Below are positions 1-4,310 of a DNA stretch of 5,945 nucleotides, in pieces. The notes below the pieces were generated by a model. It was not told where the DNA came from and ran no database searches. It saw nothing but the letters and a program-made list of their open reading frames with translations. Source of the stretch: Dechloromonas sp. GTDB lineage: Bacteria > Pseudomonadota > Gammaproteobacteria > Burkholderiales > Rhodocyclaceae. The first letter of the stretch is position 1, and every line of letters starts with the position of its first letter. A program made the translations under genes and the position numbers. The stretch covers positions 2,234,623 through 2,240,567 of the forward strand of contig CP059264.1 in NCBI GenBank assembly GCA_013693915.1, written 5' to 3'.

Positions 1-1
1 C

Positions 2-261
2 GGGCCGGAAGGGAAGCGCACGCCGTTGGTCGACAAGGCAACCGGGATTGAATACGGATACACCGGGGCGCGGCAAACCATTTGCCAAAAGGCGCATGGG
101 TGCGCAACGGGCGCACAGTTCGCCCGCTGCTGATCGTGGTCAAGTCGGCGAGCTACCGCCGCCGCTTCGACTTCCAGCGCACAGGGCAAGCTGCGGTCGA
201 CCGTCACTTCAACGCCGAATTCAAAGCCGCCATGGCGCTGCTGAAAACCCCTTTCCAATGA
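2..261 (+). pseudogene. Probable phage tail/morphogenesis protein, C-terminal part, frame-disrupted
   Basis: No intact ORF covers this stretch, but two frames join well. Bases 2-67 read GPEGKRTPLVDKATGIEY and on to GYTG; from about 67 the next frame reads NHLPKGAWVRNGRTV, then PLLIVVKSASYRRRFDF, and ends KTPFQ at a TGA (259-261). The switch falls at a GGGG run (65-68), and adding one G restores a single reading frame. G/C at third codon positions is high in the first frame before the run and in the second after it. The end, a hydrophobic PLLIVV strand followed by an R/F-rich segment and a charged helix, resembles the C-terminus of small phage tail or neck proteins of the DUF6441 kind. That is an inference from style, not a firm match. 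The gene starts left of the window and sits directly before the packaging region. Confidence 0.45.
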
Positions 262-348
262 TTTACGGGTCCTTTCCAGCCAACTACCGCACGGGTAATG
301 CGAACCCCGCTTGCTGGCTAGTCATAGACGTTTTCTAAGGGGGTATAG
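262..348 (+). other. Candidate cos/packaging region upstream of terS
   Basis: This 87-bp gap holds no ORF. It contains CGGGTCCTTTCC, then GGGTAATGCGAACCCCGC, with a partial dyad (AGCCA near 282 and TGGCT near 314). GGTCC...GAACCCC arrangements just in front of a Nu1-type gene recall the cos regions of lambda-like phages, where the terminase small subunit binds and the large subunit nicks. The position fits that role. The exact nick site cannot be read from sequence alone. The last bases, AAGGGGG, provide the terS ribosome binding site. Confidence 0.35.
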
Positions 349-837
349 ATGCCATTGACACAGGCTATCATCGCTGCGCATTTGGACTTGAGCCAGCCAA
401 ACGTCGCCAAGCTACTGGGGCGCTTGGGGGTTATTGACCTTGCCAACGCATCCATCGACTTGATCCGCGTCGCCTATATCAGGCAACTGAGGCAGCAAGC
501 GGCCGGGCACGGCAGCGACTCGCTGCAGGCCGAACGTTTGAAGCTTACCGCCGCCCGGCGCCGGAAGGCAGAGGTGGACCTGCGGACCCGCTGCGGCGAG
601 CTGGTCGACGCGGCCGAGGTGCGGCGCGCCCTGGTGAGGATTTCGGCCGAAGTCCGCCACAGCCTGGAGCGAATCCCCGACGCCATCGGGCCGCGCCTCG
701 CGGCCGAAGGCGACGAGCATAGAGTCGCTTCCATGCTCGGCGCGGAAATTGACCTTGTGCTTGCCGACCTCGCCACCCGCCTGCGTGCCGGTAAGTTTTC
801 GGAGCCGCAGCCTTCGTCTGGAGTCGGGCAGGAATGA
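349..837 (+). CDS. terS: Phage terminase small subunit, Nu1 family
   Basis: The 162-residue protein has the layout of the lambda Nu1/TerS family. A winged helix-turn-helix comes first (residues about 3-30, LTQAIIAAHLDLSQPNVAKL), then a basic/acidic helical stretch RLKLTAARRRKAEVDLRTRCGE and an oligomerisation helix with the family-typical VRRALVRISAEVRHSL.RIPDAIGPRLA. In the family this protein recognises packaging DNA at cos and recruits the large-subunit motor/nuclease. The ATG at 349 is the only sensible start: a TAG in frame lies upstream near 319, and AAGGGGG sits about 9 bases before it. Length matches complete family members and no damage is visible. The large subunit, normally next door, is absent from the rest of the window, which suggests deletion, or a satellite that borrows a helper's motor. 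Confidence 0.82.
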   Translation: MPLTQAIIAAHLDLSQPNVAKLLGRLGVIDLANASIDLIRVAYIRQLRQQAAGHGSDSLQAERLKLTAARRRKAEVDLRTRCGELVDAAEVRRALVRISAEVRHSLERIPDAIGPRLAAEGDEHRVASMLGAEIDLVLADLATRLRAGKFSEPQPSSGVGQE

Positions 838-935
838 ATCTGGCCGCATCGCTCATGACCTGTGCTGTCGTCGATTTTCGGGCCAGGCGCGCCTGGCTTA
901 GCGCGCCTGCGCCGGGCCCGGTGACTGCGGCCTGA
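834..935 (+). CDS. Small 33-residue ORF overlapping terS
   Basis: This short ORF starts with the ATG of an ATGA overlap with the terS stop and ends with TGA at 933-935, one base before the next gene's ATG at 937. It reads MNLAASLMTCAVVDFRARRA, then a short Ala/Pro-rich tail. GGAG at 820-823 could serve as ribosome binding site. The gap-free spacing would translationally couple terS to the helix-turn-helix gene, which has no ribosome binding site of its own. No family is recognised. It may be a real small protein, or simply a coupling leader. The case for it rests on position, not on any recognised domain. Confidence 0.4.
   Translation: MNLAASLMTCAVVDFRARRAWLSAPAPGPVTAA
882..897. repeat. 16-bp perfect palindrome
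   Basis: GCCAGGCG/CGCCTGGC is a perfect dyad with no spacer, sitting 40 bp before the start of the helix-turn-helix gene. With no loop it suits a protein-binding dyad better than an RNA hairpin. An operator for the neighbouring HTH protein is possible. It also lies inside the 33-codon ORF. A second short dyad, CGGGCCCG, follows at 913-920. Confidence 0.4.
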
Positions 936-936
936 C

Positions 937-1209
937 ATGGGCGCCGACCTCGTCGCCGACCTCGTTCGCGTTCAGCTTGCCGCCGCCTTGGGCCGTGAGC
1001 CAACCGCCGACGAACAATTACGTGCTGAGGTCGCACTGCGACTACATGCGGGTGGCGCGCGCCTGCATATCGCCAAGCGGCCGGCAAAATTGGAGCGATA
1101 CCGCCGCCTGCGCGCCGACCTCGACGCCGGCCTGACCTATCGCGACGCTGCCCGGAAGCATGGAGTCTCAGAGCGCACAGCGAAACGCGCCGGCAAAACA
1201 TCGGGGTAG
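937..1209 (+). CDS. Small helix-turn-helix protein of a phage-like element
   Basis: A 90-residue, very basic protein. The N-terminal half is a helical ADLVRVQLAAALGREPTADE segment. The C-terminal third contains RADLDAGLTYRDAARKHGVS followed by ERTAKRA, a clear helix-turn-helix pattern (helix, GLTYRDAA turn, recognition helix) at about residues 62-85, like the HTH of resolvase-tail or Mor-type regulators. A DNA-binding regulatory role is inferred from the HTH; its target is unknown. In-frame stops at 856-858 and 922-924 rule out a much longer upstream start. No ribosome binding site precedes the ATG, so translation is probably coupled to the short upstream ORF. It lies in the position where a terminase large subunit would be expected. 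Confidence 0.6.
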   Translation: MGADLVADLVRVQLAAALGREPTADEQLRAEVALRLHAGGARLHIAKRPAKLERYRRLRADLDAGLTYRDAARKHGVSERTAKRAGKTSG

Positions 1210-1279
1210 TGCCAAGCCCGGCTATTTTTGTCCTGGCGAGGGCGGGAAAATGAAGCATCAATCAAGGAGGCCCGGCCCC

Positions 1280-1786
1280 ATGTTCAGCTTCGACACATTC
1301 ACCCGCCAGCTTGGCGACCTGCGTAGCCAGATCGAAAAGATTACCGGCGCCATCGCCGACCGCGAGGCGCAAATCAAGTTCCTGCAGACTTCGCCACCGC
1401 CGAAGGAGGATGTTCTCGCCGCCTGCGAACTGGTCTTTGCCGCCCGCGCCGAATCGGCGGTAATGCAGATCGAACGGGCCATTGCCGAATGGCACCGCCG
1501 GCCGCTGGCATTGGCCGACGGTTCCGCGATTGCCGCGATGCGCCTGGTCAACGCAGTCAATCCCGGCAGCGCGCCGACCCCGTTCACGCTCGAATGCAGT
1601 CTGTTTGCGCTAATCGGCGAACCACTCAGGGCTGGCGTCCGCAAGTTAATCGATGACATGGATTGGCCCACGCCCGGCCCGGCCATCGCAGCCCGCCCGG
1701 CCATGATCGCCGCCGCCGAAAAGACCTTGCCGACCTTCGGCGCCAACTCGCCGACATGCGCGAAAAGGCCGCCGATGCCGGCGTGA
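1280..1786 (+). CDS. Hypothetical helical protein, C-terminus probably frameshifted
   Basis: Unrecognised family. ATG 1280 is chosen because AAGGAGG (1264-1270) precedes it by nine bases; an alternative in-frame ATG at 1250 is less well placed, and one at 1160 lies inside the previous gene. The N-terminal part FDTFTRQLGDLRSQIEKITG...ADREAQIKFL looks like a coiled coil, followed by an alpha-helical body rich in Ala. The frame as read ends TLPTFGANSPTCAKRPPMPA at 1786, which is unlike the rest. One frame back from base 1723, the DNA reads DLADLRRQLADMREKAADAG and VIL, ending at TAG 1792-1794 beside the next gene's ribosome binding site, a natural coiled-coil ending. Either one A was lost from the AAAA run (1719-1722), or the ribosome slips there. 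The coiled coils suggest a structural or scaffold-like role, which is only a guess. Confidence 0.6.
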   Translation: MFSFDTFTRQLGDLRSQIEKITGAIADREAQIKFLQTSPPPKEDVLAACELVFAARAESAVMQIERAIAEWHRRPLALADGSAIAAMRLVNAVNPGSAPTPFTLECSLFALIGEPLRAGVRKLIDDMDWPTPGPAIAARPAMIAAAEKTLPTFGANSPTCAKRPPMPA

Positions 1787-1804
1787 TTCTGTAGGAGATC
1801 CCCC

Positions 1805-2071
1805 ATGAAAGAAATCGTCCGCGTCATTCAGCTTGTGCTGTCCGCCGCCGAAGCCGAGCGCGATAACCGCATCATCGACGAAACCCGCATCCCCGAAATC
1901 GAGGCCGCCCGGAAGCGCCTGGCGCTGATGCGCGCCGGCGAGGTGATCGAGGGGCTAGCCGCCCTGCGCCGCTCCGGCCTGCCGCTGACGCTTGACCTTG
2001 CGCCCAAGTTCCGCTCGATTGCCGAAGAGCCGCCGGCCCGCCCGGCCGGCCGCATGGGCTTTCGTTTTTGA
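1805..2071 (+). CDS. Hypothetical protein, 88 residues
   Basis: The family is not recognised. The ATG follows AGGAG (1793-1797), which overlaps the preceding stop codon, so it belongs to the same transcript. The protein begins MKEIVRVIQLVLSAAEAERD and is predicted to be almost wholly helical and charged up to residue 65. A short Pro/Arg-rich tail, EEPPARPAGRMGFRF, follows. There is no signal peptide or membrane segment. Third-position G/C is high throughout and no frame damage is seen. Its company with TerS and the HTH protein argues for a phage or satellite accessory role. Confidence 0.6.
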   Translation: MKEIVRVIQLVLSAAEAERDNRIIDETRIPEIEAARKRLALMRAGEVIEGLAALRRSGLPLTLDLAPKFRSIAEEPPARPAGRMGFRF

Positions 2072-2076
2072 TGTTT

Positions 2077-2112
2077 CCCGCCGTCGTGCTCCGAGAGTCC
2101 AGCGACGGCGGG
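2077..2112 (+). repeat. 10-bp perfect inverted repeat (stem-loop I)
   Basis: CCCGCCGTCG (2077-2086) pairs perfectly with CGACGGCGGG (2103-2112) around a 16-base loop that can itself form CTC/GAG. It begins just after the stop of the 88-residue gene. No T-run follows on either strand, so it does not look like an intrinsic terminator. An mRNA-stability or processing element, or a protein-binding RNA, is more likely. Confidence 0.6.
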
Positions 2113-2121
2113 AGATACCCG

Positions 2122-2154
2122 CAGCCTGCAGCCGGCGGTGCCTGGTGCAGGCTG
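2122..2154 (+). repeat. 9-bp perfect inverted repeat (stem-loop II)
   Basis: CAGCCTGCA (2122-2130) pairs with TGCAGGCTG (2146-2154) around a 15-base loop, nine bases after stem-loop I and with almost the same stem and loop size. The pair fills most of the 141-bp gap between genes. The remaining bases, 2155-2200, can form a weaker GGCGG/CCGCC stem. No ORF here has convincing content. Confidence 0.55.
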
Positions 2155-2212
2155 GAGGCGGCTCGGGGTTTCACCGGACCCACGCCGCCACCCTCTTTGC
2201 CCTGGAGATTAC

Positions 2213-2368
2213 GTGAAGAACACCATCCCCGCATACCAGCAACAAGCCTTTGCCCGTGCCACTGCTGCCGGCCGGGTGACTCGTATAGTCACCGGCCGGA
2301 CTCTCTCCGGCCGCGCCGTTCCGGCTCGCCAGATCGAGCAGAAGCGCAACGCGAGGCCGTCGCGATGA
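2213..2368 (+). CDS. Small basic hypothetical protein, 51 residues, GTG start
   Basis: The GTG at 2213 is preceded by CTGGAG and gives MKNTIPAYQQQAFARATAAG, continuing to a very basic C-terminus QKRNARPSR. The ORF is open further upstream, but the hairpin region before it has no coding character, so the GTG is preferred. The stop overlaps the next start as ATGA (2365-2368), indicating translational coupling. No domain is recognised. Its high charge would allow nucleic-acid binding, an inference only. A strong inverted repeat lies within it. Confidence 0.5.
   Translation: MKNTIPAYQQQAFARATAAGRVTRIVTGRTLSGRAVPARQIEQKRNARPSR
2268..2299 (+). repeat. 13-bp inverted repeat with one bulge, inside a small gene
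   Basis: CCGGCCGGGTGACT (2268-2281) pairs with AGTCACCGGCCGG (2287-2299) across a five-base CGTAT loop, with a single bulged G. It is the strongest hairpin in the window and lies in the middle of the 51-codon gene. No T-run follows it. It could attenuate translation of the coupled downstream gene, or bind a dimeric regulator as DNA. Confidence 0.55.
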
Positions 2369-2562
2369 TCCGCCTCTCCGATGGTTCGCTGTTTGATGAC
2401 CAAGCCGCCGAAGCAGCTTATTTTCGTGCACAGCGCGCCGGACTGATCCGGCATCATGCCCCCGCCCTCGAGGGCGCGCCCACCCGCAGCCTGGAGGGGC
2501 TGAAACCCAAGTCCACGCCCGGCTTGGCCGGGCTGATCTTTGGCCGGGCAAGGCGGAAGTAA
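2365..2562 (+). CDS. Hypothetical protein, 65 residues
   Basis: Begins MIRLSDGSLFDDQAAEAAYF at the ATG of the ATGA overlap. A longer in-frame start at 2068 would run antisense-like through the hairpin region and is rejected on codon quality. The N-terminal third is acidic and helical, and the C-terminus is basic (LIFGRARRK). The family is not recognised. It ends TAA at 2560-2562, three bases before the next ATG, so it is part of the same tight operon. Confidence 0.5.
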   Translation: MIRLSDGSLFDDQAAEAAYFRAQRAGLIRHHAPALEGAPTRSLEGLKPKSTPGLAGLIFGRARRK

Positions 2563-2565
2563 CCG

Positions 2566-3254
2566 ATGACGAAGCAGCTGATCTACACCCCGCCGCTCAC
2601 CTATGTTCCGGCGCCGTCGAAATGCCTGACGACCGCTTGCCAGCGTGATTTGATCCACGCCGGTTTTGCCGCTGCCGAGCAGTTATTCAACGGCGACCGC
2701 GTGGCGATGGATCGCTTCATCGCCGACGCACGCAGCCGTTCCAAGCGGACCAAGGACGCCGGATTCTGCGCCCTGCGCGCGTGTACCTTCTGGTTGAGCT
2801 ATCTGCTCTGGGGCATCCACGAGCGCGGGATAGTGGCGTTCAGCCCGCGCCCGCCATCACCGTGGGATTTCCTTTACCGGGCGGCCGTGACGAAAACGCC
2901 ATTTGGGGCGCCGACTGCGCCAAGCTGCTGGTCGACGCGACCTATGCGGTCCGCGCCCGCGTGCCCGGCATTTGCATCGCCTATGCAGCGCAGCCGGCCG
3001 CCGAGAAGCCGGCGACGCCCGCCGAGGCGACGCCGCCGAAGCCAGAAGACGCCGAGCGCGTGCAGCGTATCGAGATCGTCTCCATGCCGTCGCAGAAGGT
3101 CGCGATTACGGACATGCCGAAGCCCGGACGGCTGACGGTCGACGTAGAGGCCTGGCCAGCGATGACAACGGAAACCACAGTGACCCGCCACCCCAATAGC
3201 GACGAGATCACCAAGACCGTCGCGACAAGCCGGATGACTGACAAGCGCGCTTGA
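2566..3254 (+). pseudogene. Hypothetical protein split by a -1 frame jump
   Basis: Two frames together give one plausible protein of about 229 residues. From ATG 2566, codons with nearly all G/C third positions read to FWLSYLLWGIHERG near 2829. After the GGG run (2827-2829) good coding moves one frame back and continues ADCAKLLVDATYAVRARVPG to TGA 3252-3254. Adding one G to GGG joins them as HERGDSGVQPAPAITVG. The original frame runs on to 3135 as an implausible Arg/Ser/Pro-rich tail. The joined protein has an amphipathic or possibly membrane-associated stretch (FCALRACTFWLSYLLWG, about residues 67-83), an Ala/Pro linker QPAAEKPATPAEATPPKPED and an acidic/Thr-rich end. The family is unknown. 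Alternatively the second part is a separate gene from GTG 2781, but its first codons lack coding bias. Confidence 0.5.
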
Positions 3255-3267
3255 TTGGCGCCCGCCG

Positions 3268-3603
3268 ATGATGCCTTTAGATCATGGTGCACGGGCCAGG
3301 CTGCGCCAGTGGCAGGCCGGCCGCGCCCGGATGCCGAGCCGGCACGCCGCGCCGCTACTGCCTGCCGAGCGCCTAGCAGAGGATGCCGGGGAGTTCTCGC
3401 GGGAATGCGCCAGGGAGACCGGCAACCGCGCCCTGGTGGCGACTATCGACGCGCTGCGCGGCCATGACCCCGATCATCATCGCCGTCGGCCATGCCCTGG
3501 ATCATCATCGCCGTCGGCCGGAGTAGGGCAGGCGCCTGGCCTGGCTGGCAATGGTGCCCGGAACGGGAATCGAACCCGTATGCCTTGCGGCTCCGAATTT
3601 TAA
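3268..3603 (+). CDS. Hypothetical protein, extended by a tandem duplication
   Basis: Bases 3268 to about 3490 code with strong G/C third-position bias: an Arg-rich N-terminus, then PAERLAEDAGEFSRECARET, then ALRGHDPDHHRRRP. A second ATG at 3271 is also possible, and no good ribosome binding site is seen for either. A 28-bp tandem duplication at 3472-3527 shifts the frame. Removing one copy gives the natural ending DPDHHRRRPE at the TAG 3526-3528, a protein of about 76 residues. As it stands the ORF passes into bases antisense to the tRNA and stops at 3601-3603, so the last 36 or so residues (such as ARNGNRTRMPCGSEF) are artefactual. No family is recognised. Confidence 0.4.
   Translation: MMPLDHGARARLRQWQAGRARMPSRHAAPLLPAERLAEDAGEFSRECARETGNRALVATIDALRGHDPDHHRRRPCPGSSSPSAGVGQAPGLAGNGARNGNRTRMPCGSEF
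3472..3527 (+). repeat. Tandem duplication, 28-bp period
   Basis: GATCATCATCGCCGTCGGCC occurs at 3472-3491 and again, identical, at 3500-3519. The eight bases after each copy differ (ATGCCCTG after the first). The period of 28 is not a multiple of three, so it alters the reading frame of the gene it sits in. Confidence 0.75.
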
Positions 3604-3632
3604 GTCCGGTGCGTCGATTTCGCCATCCGGGC
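3552..3632 (-). tRNA. tRNA-Leu(UAA), short D-loop
   Basis: Read on the minus strand: acceptor GCCCGGA pairs with TCCGGGC followed by an encoded ACCA. The anticodon stem CCGGA/TTCGG (one G-U) encloses loop CTTAAAA with anticodon UAA. A class II variable arm has GCC-GCAA-GGC, and the T-arm is ACGGG TTCGATT CCCGT. Total length is 81 with CCA. The D-arm GCG/CGC has only a seven-base loop AAATCGA; bacterial tRNA-Leu(UAA) normally has about four more bases there, including the invariant GG that docks with the T-loop. So it is either a degenerate copy or a working but odd tRNA. It lies inside the element, opposite in direction to the other genes. Confidence 0.7.
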
Positions 3633-3651
3633 GGATGAGGAGGGCGCCGCG

Positions 3652-3657
3652 ATTGTA
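3652..3657 (-). promoter_or_regulatory. Candidate -10 box for the tRNA
   Basis: On the minus strand TACAAT lies 19 bases before the first base of the tRNA, a normal leader distance. No good -35 hexamer at 16-18 bases is seen, so support is modest. Confidence 0.35.
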
Positions 3658-3666
3658 TCGCGCGCT

Positions 3667-3734
3667 CAAGAGATTTTCGCGTGTAATGCTGTTGCGCGTG
3701 TAATTTCACACACAATCACACACAAGAGATTTTC
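3667..3734. repeat. 12-bp direct repeat at the edges of the repeat block
   Basis: CAAGAGATTTTC occurs at 3667-3678 and 3723-3734, 56 bases apart. The first copy overlaps by one base an 11-bp CGCGTGTAAT-type repeat. Together with the neighbouring tandem repeats it suggests paired protein-binding sites in an attachment arm. Confidence 0.55.
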
Positions 3735-3803
3735 AAGGTAAATTTACGAAGTGCGCATACAAAATTATGGCCTATGCATCTCGCGTGTAATTCGCGTGTA
3801 ACT
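3678..3803. repeat. Four CGCGTGTAAY repeats, probable integrase arm sites
   Basis: CGCGTGTAAT is at 3678-3687, CGCGTGTAATT at 3695-3705 and 3782-3792, and CGCGTGTAACT immediately after at 3793-3803. The last two are in exact tandem with an 11-bp period, one helical turn. Sites of this size, repeated in the same orientation beside a tRNA attachment core, are typical of arm-type sites for tyrosine integrases or excisionase. The role is inferred from position and pattern. Confidence 0.55.
3706..3725. repeat. Tandem 10-bp repeat TCACACACAA x2
   Basis: Two exact adjacent copies, 3706-3715 and 3716-3725, in the same block. The 10-bp period again matches one helical turn. Confidence 0.6.
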
Positions 3804-3805
3804 CG

Positions 3806-3825
3806 GGGCGCAAATGGGCGCAAAT
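3806..3825. repeat. Tandem 10-bp repeat GGGCGCAAAT x2
   Basis: Two exact adjacent copies, 3806-3815 and 3816-3825, placed two bases after the last CGCGTGTAAC repeat. It is a different motif from its neighbours, so a second binding protein (for example an excisionase) is possible. Confidence 0.6.
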
Positions 3826-3842
3826 GGCAACAACGGCCCGCA

Positions 3843-3878
3843 ACCGCACCATATAAAAATCAAGTGCTTAGGTGCGGT
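3843..3878. repeat. 8-bp perfect inverted repeat near the attachment core
   Basis: ACCGCACC (3843-3850) and GGTGCGGT (3871-3878) flank a 20-bp AT-rich spacer containing ATATAAAAAT. It ends 30 bases before the tRNA fragment. It could be a binding dyad, a cruciform, or the operator of a lost integrase promoter. Confidence 0.45.
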
Positions 3879-3907
3879 GAATTGTGTTGTAACGTGAGAA
3901 GTGTTGA

Positions 3908-3961
3908 CTTAAAATCTCTCGGCTTCTGGCTGTACGGGTTCGATTCCCGTCCCGGGCACCA
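3908..3961 (+). other. 3' half of tRNA-Leu(UAA): probable attachment site (att)
   Basis: The fragment starts at the anticodon loop CTTAAAA, then TCTCT (3' side of the anticodon stem), a variable arm CGGC...GCTG, T-arm ACGGG TTCGATT CCCGT, acceptor half CCCGGGC and ACCA. The preceding bases (GTTGA) cannot pair with TCTCT, and no matching GCCCGGG acceptor half lies upstream, so it is not a whole tRNA. A break in the anticodon loop that leaves only the 3' half is what tRNA-targeting integrases produce at one end of an inserted element. The repeat block on its left marks that side as the element and the right side as host. Its anticodon and variable arms differ from the minus-strand tRNA, so it is not a simple copy of it. 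Confidence 0.65.
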
Positions 3962-4310
3962 GGACGACGTCCCGTGATTTCGAGAGTGTTTCCTTCTTCA
4001 CAGGCGGATGTGAAGCGGCGTAATCGTTCGCAAGATCGACACCCAAGCCATTGAATATGCTGGCATGATGGGCGAGGAAGGGTGCTGACTTGAATCCGGC
4101 CGACCATGCGCGAAGAATTGCCGGTACCGATGCAGGCAGCGTCTGCGTGCGTCGCCGGGCGCGGCCATGGGGTTCGTCATTTCCGACACCTCGAATCGTT
4201 TGTCCGCCCGCGGGTGCCCATCGCCCGGCCTGCGGCCCGGACATATGGCTCCTTGAACAAGCGTTCCGCTAATGAACGAGTTGTGGCAGAAGCGGGCGGG
4301 GAGTTGCTGA
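3962..4310. other. Intergenic stretch with no convincing gene
   Basis: Several overlapping open frames exist on both strands here, but none has a ribosome binding site with steady coding bias or a recognisable domain. The minus-strand frame over the tRNA fragment yields the familiar GTGIEPV string, which is only antisense tRNA. The final 20 bases contain the GGGGAG ribosome binding site of the DUF1178 gene. It may be decayed sequence next to the insertion. Confidence 0.45.

Noticed and set aside
48..338. Plus-strand ORF of 96 residues at the left edge
   Set aside because: Its composition is poor (Arg/Pro/Ser-rich), while the other two frames give a sensible phage-like protein once one G is added.
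545..1261. Long minus-strand ORF (238 residues)
   Set aside because: An Arg/Ala-rich shadow of terS and the HTH gene, caused by the high G/C third positions of those genes.
2077..2112. Intrinsic terminator
   Set aside because: The stem is strong but no T-run follows on either strand, and the operon appears to continue.
3443..3715. Minus-strand ORF of 90 residues over the tRNA
   Set aside because: It runs through the tRNA and the attachment repeats; no ribosome binding site or domain.
3667..3825. CRISPR array or plasmid iterons
   Set aside because: Repeats are only 10-12 bp, of several kinds, without regular spacers and without a Cas or Rep gene; the neighbouring tRNA halves favour an attachment arm.
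3552..3961. Group I intron interrupting tRNA-Leu(UAA), as in cyanobacteria
   Set aside because: The plus-strand 3' half has no matching 5' half upstream in the same orientation, and the anticodon loop is complete within the fragment.
3909..4244. Minus-strand ORF of 111 residues
   Set aside because: It ends in VPGTGIEPVQPEAERF, the well-known product of reading a tRNA 3' end backwards, and the rest has no coding bias.
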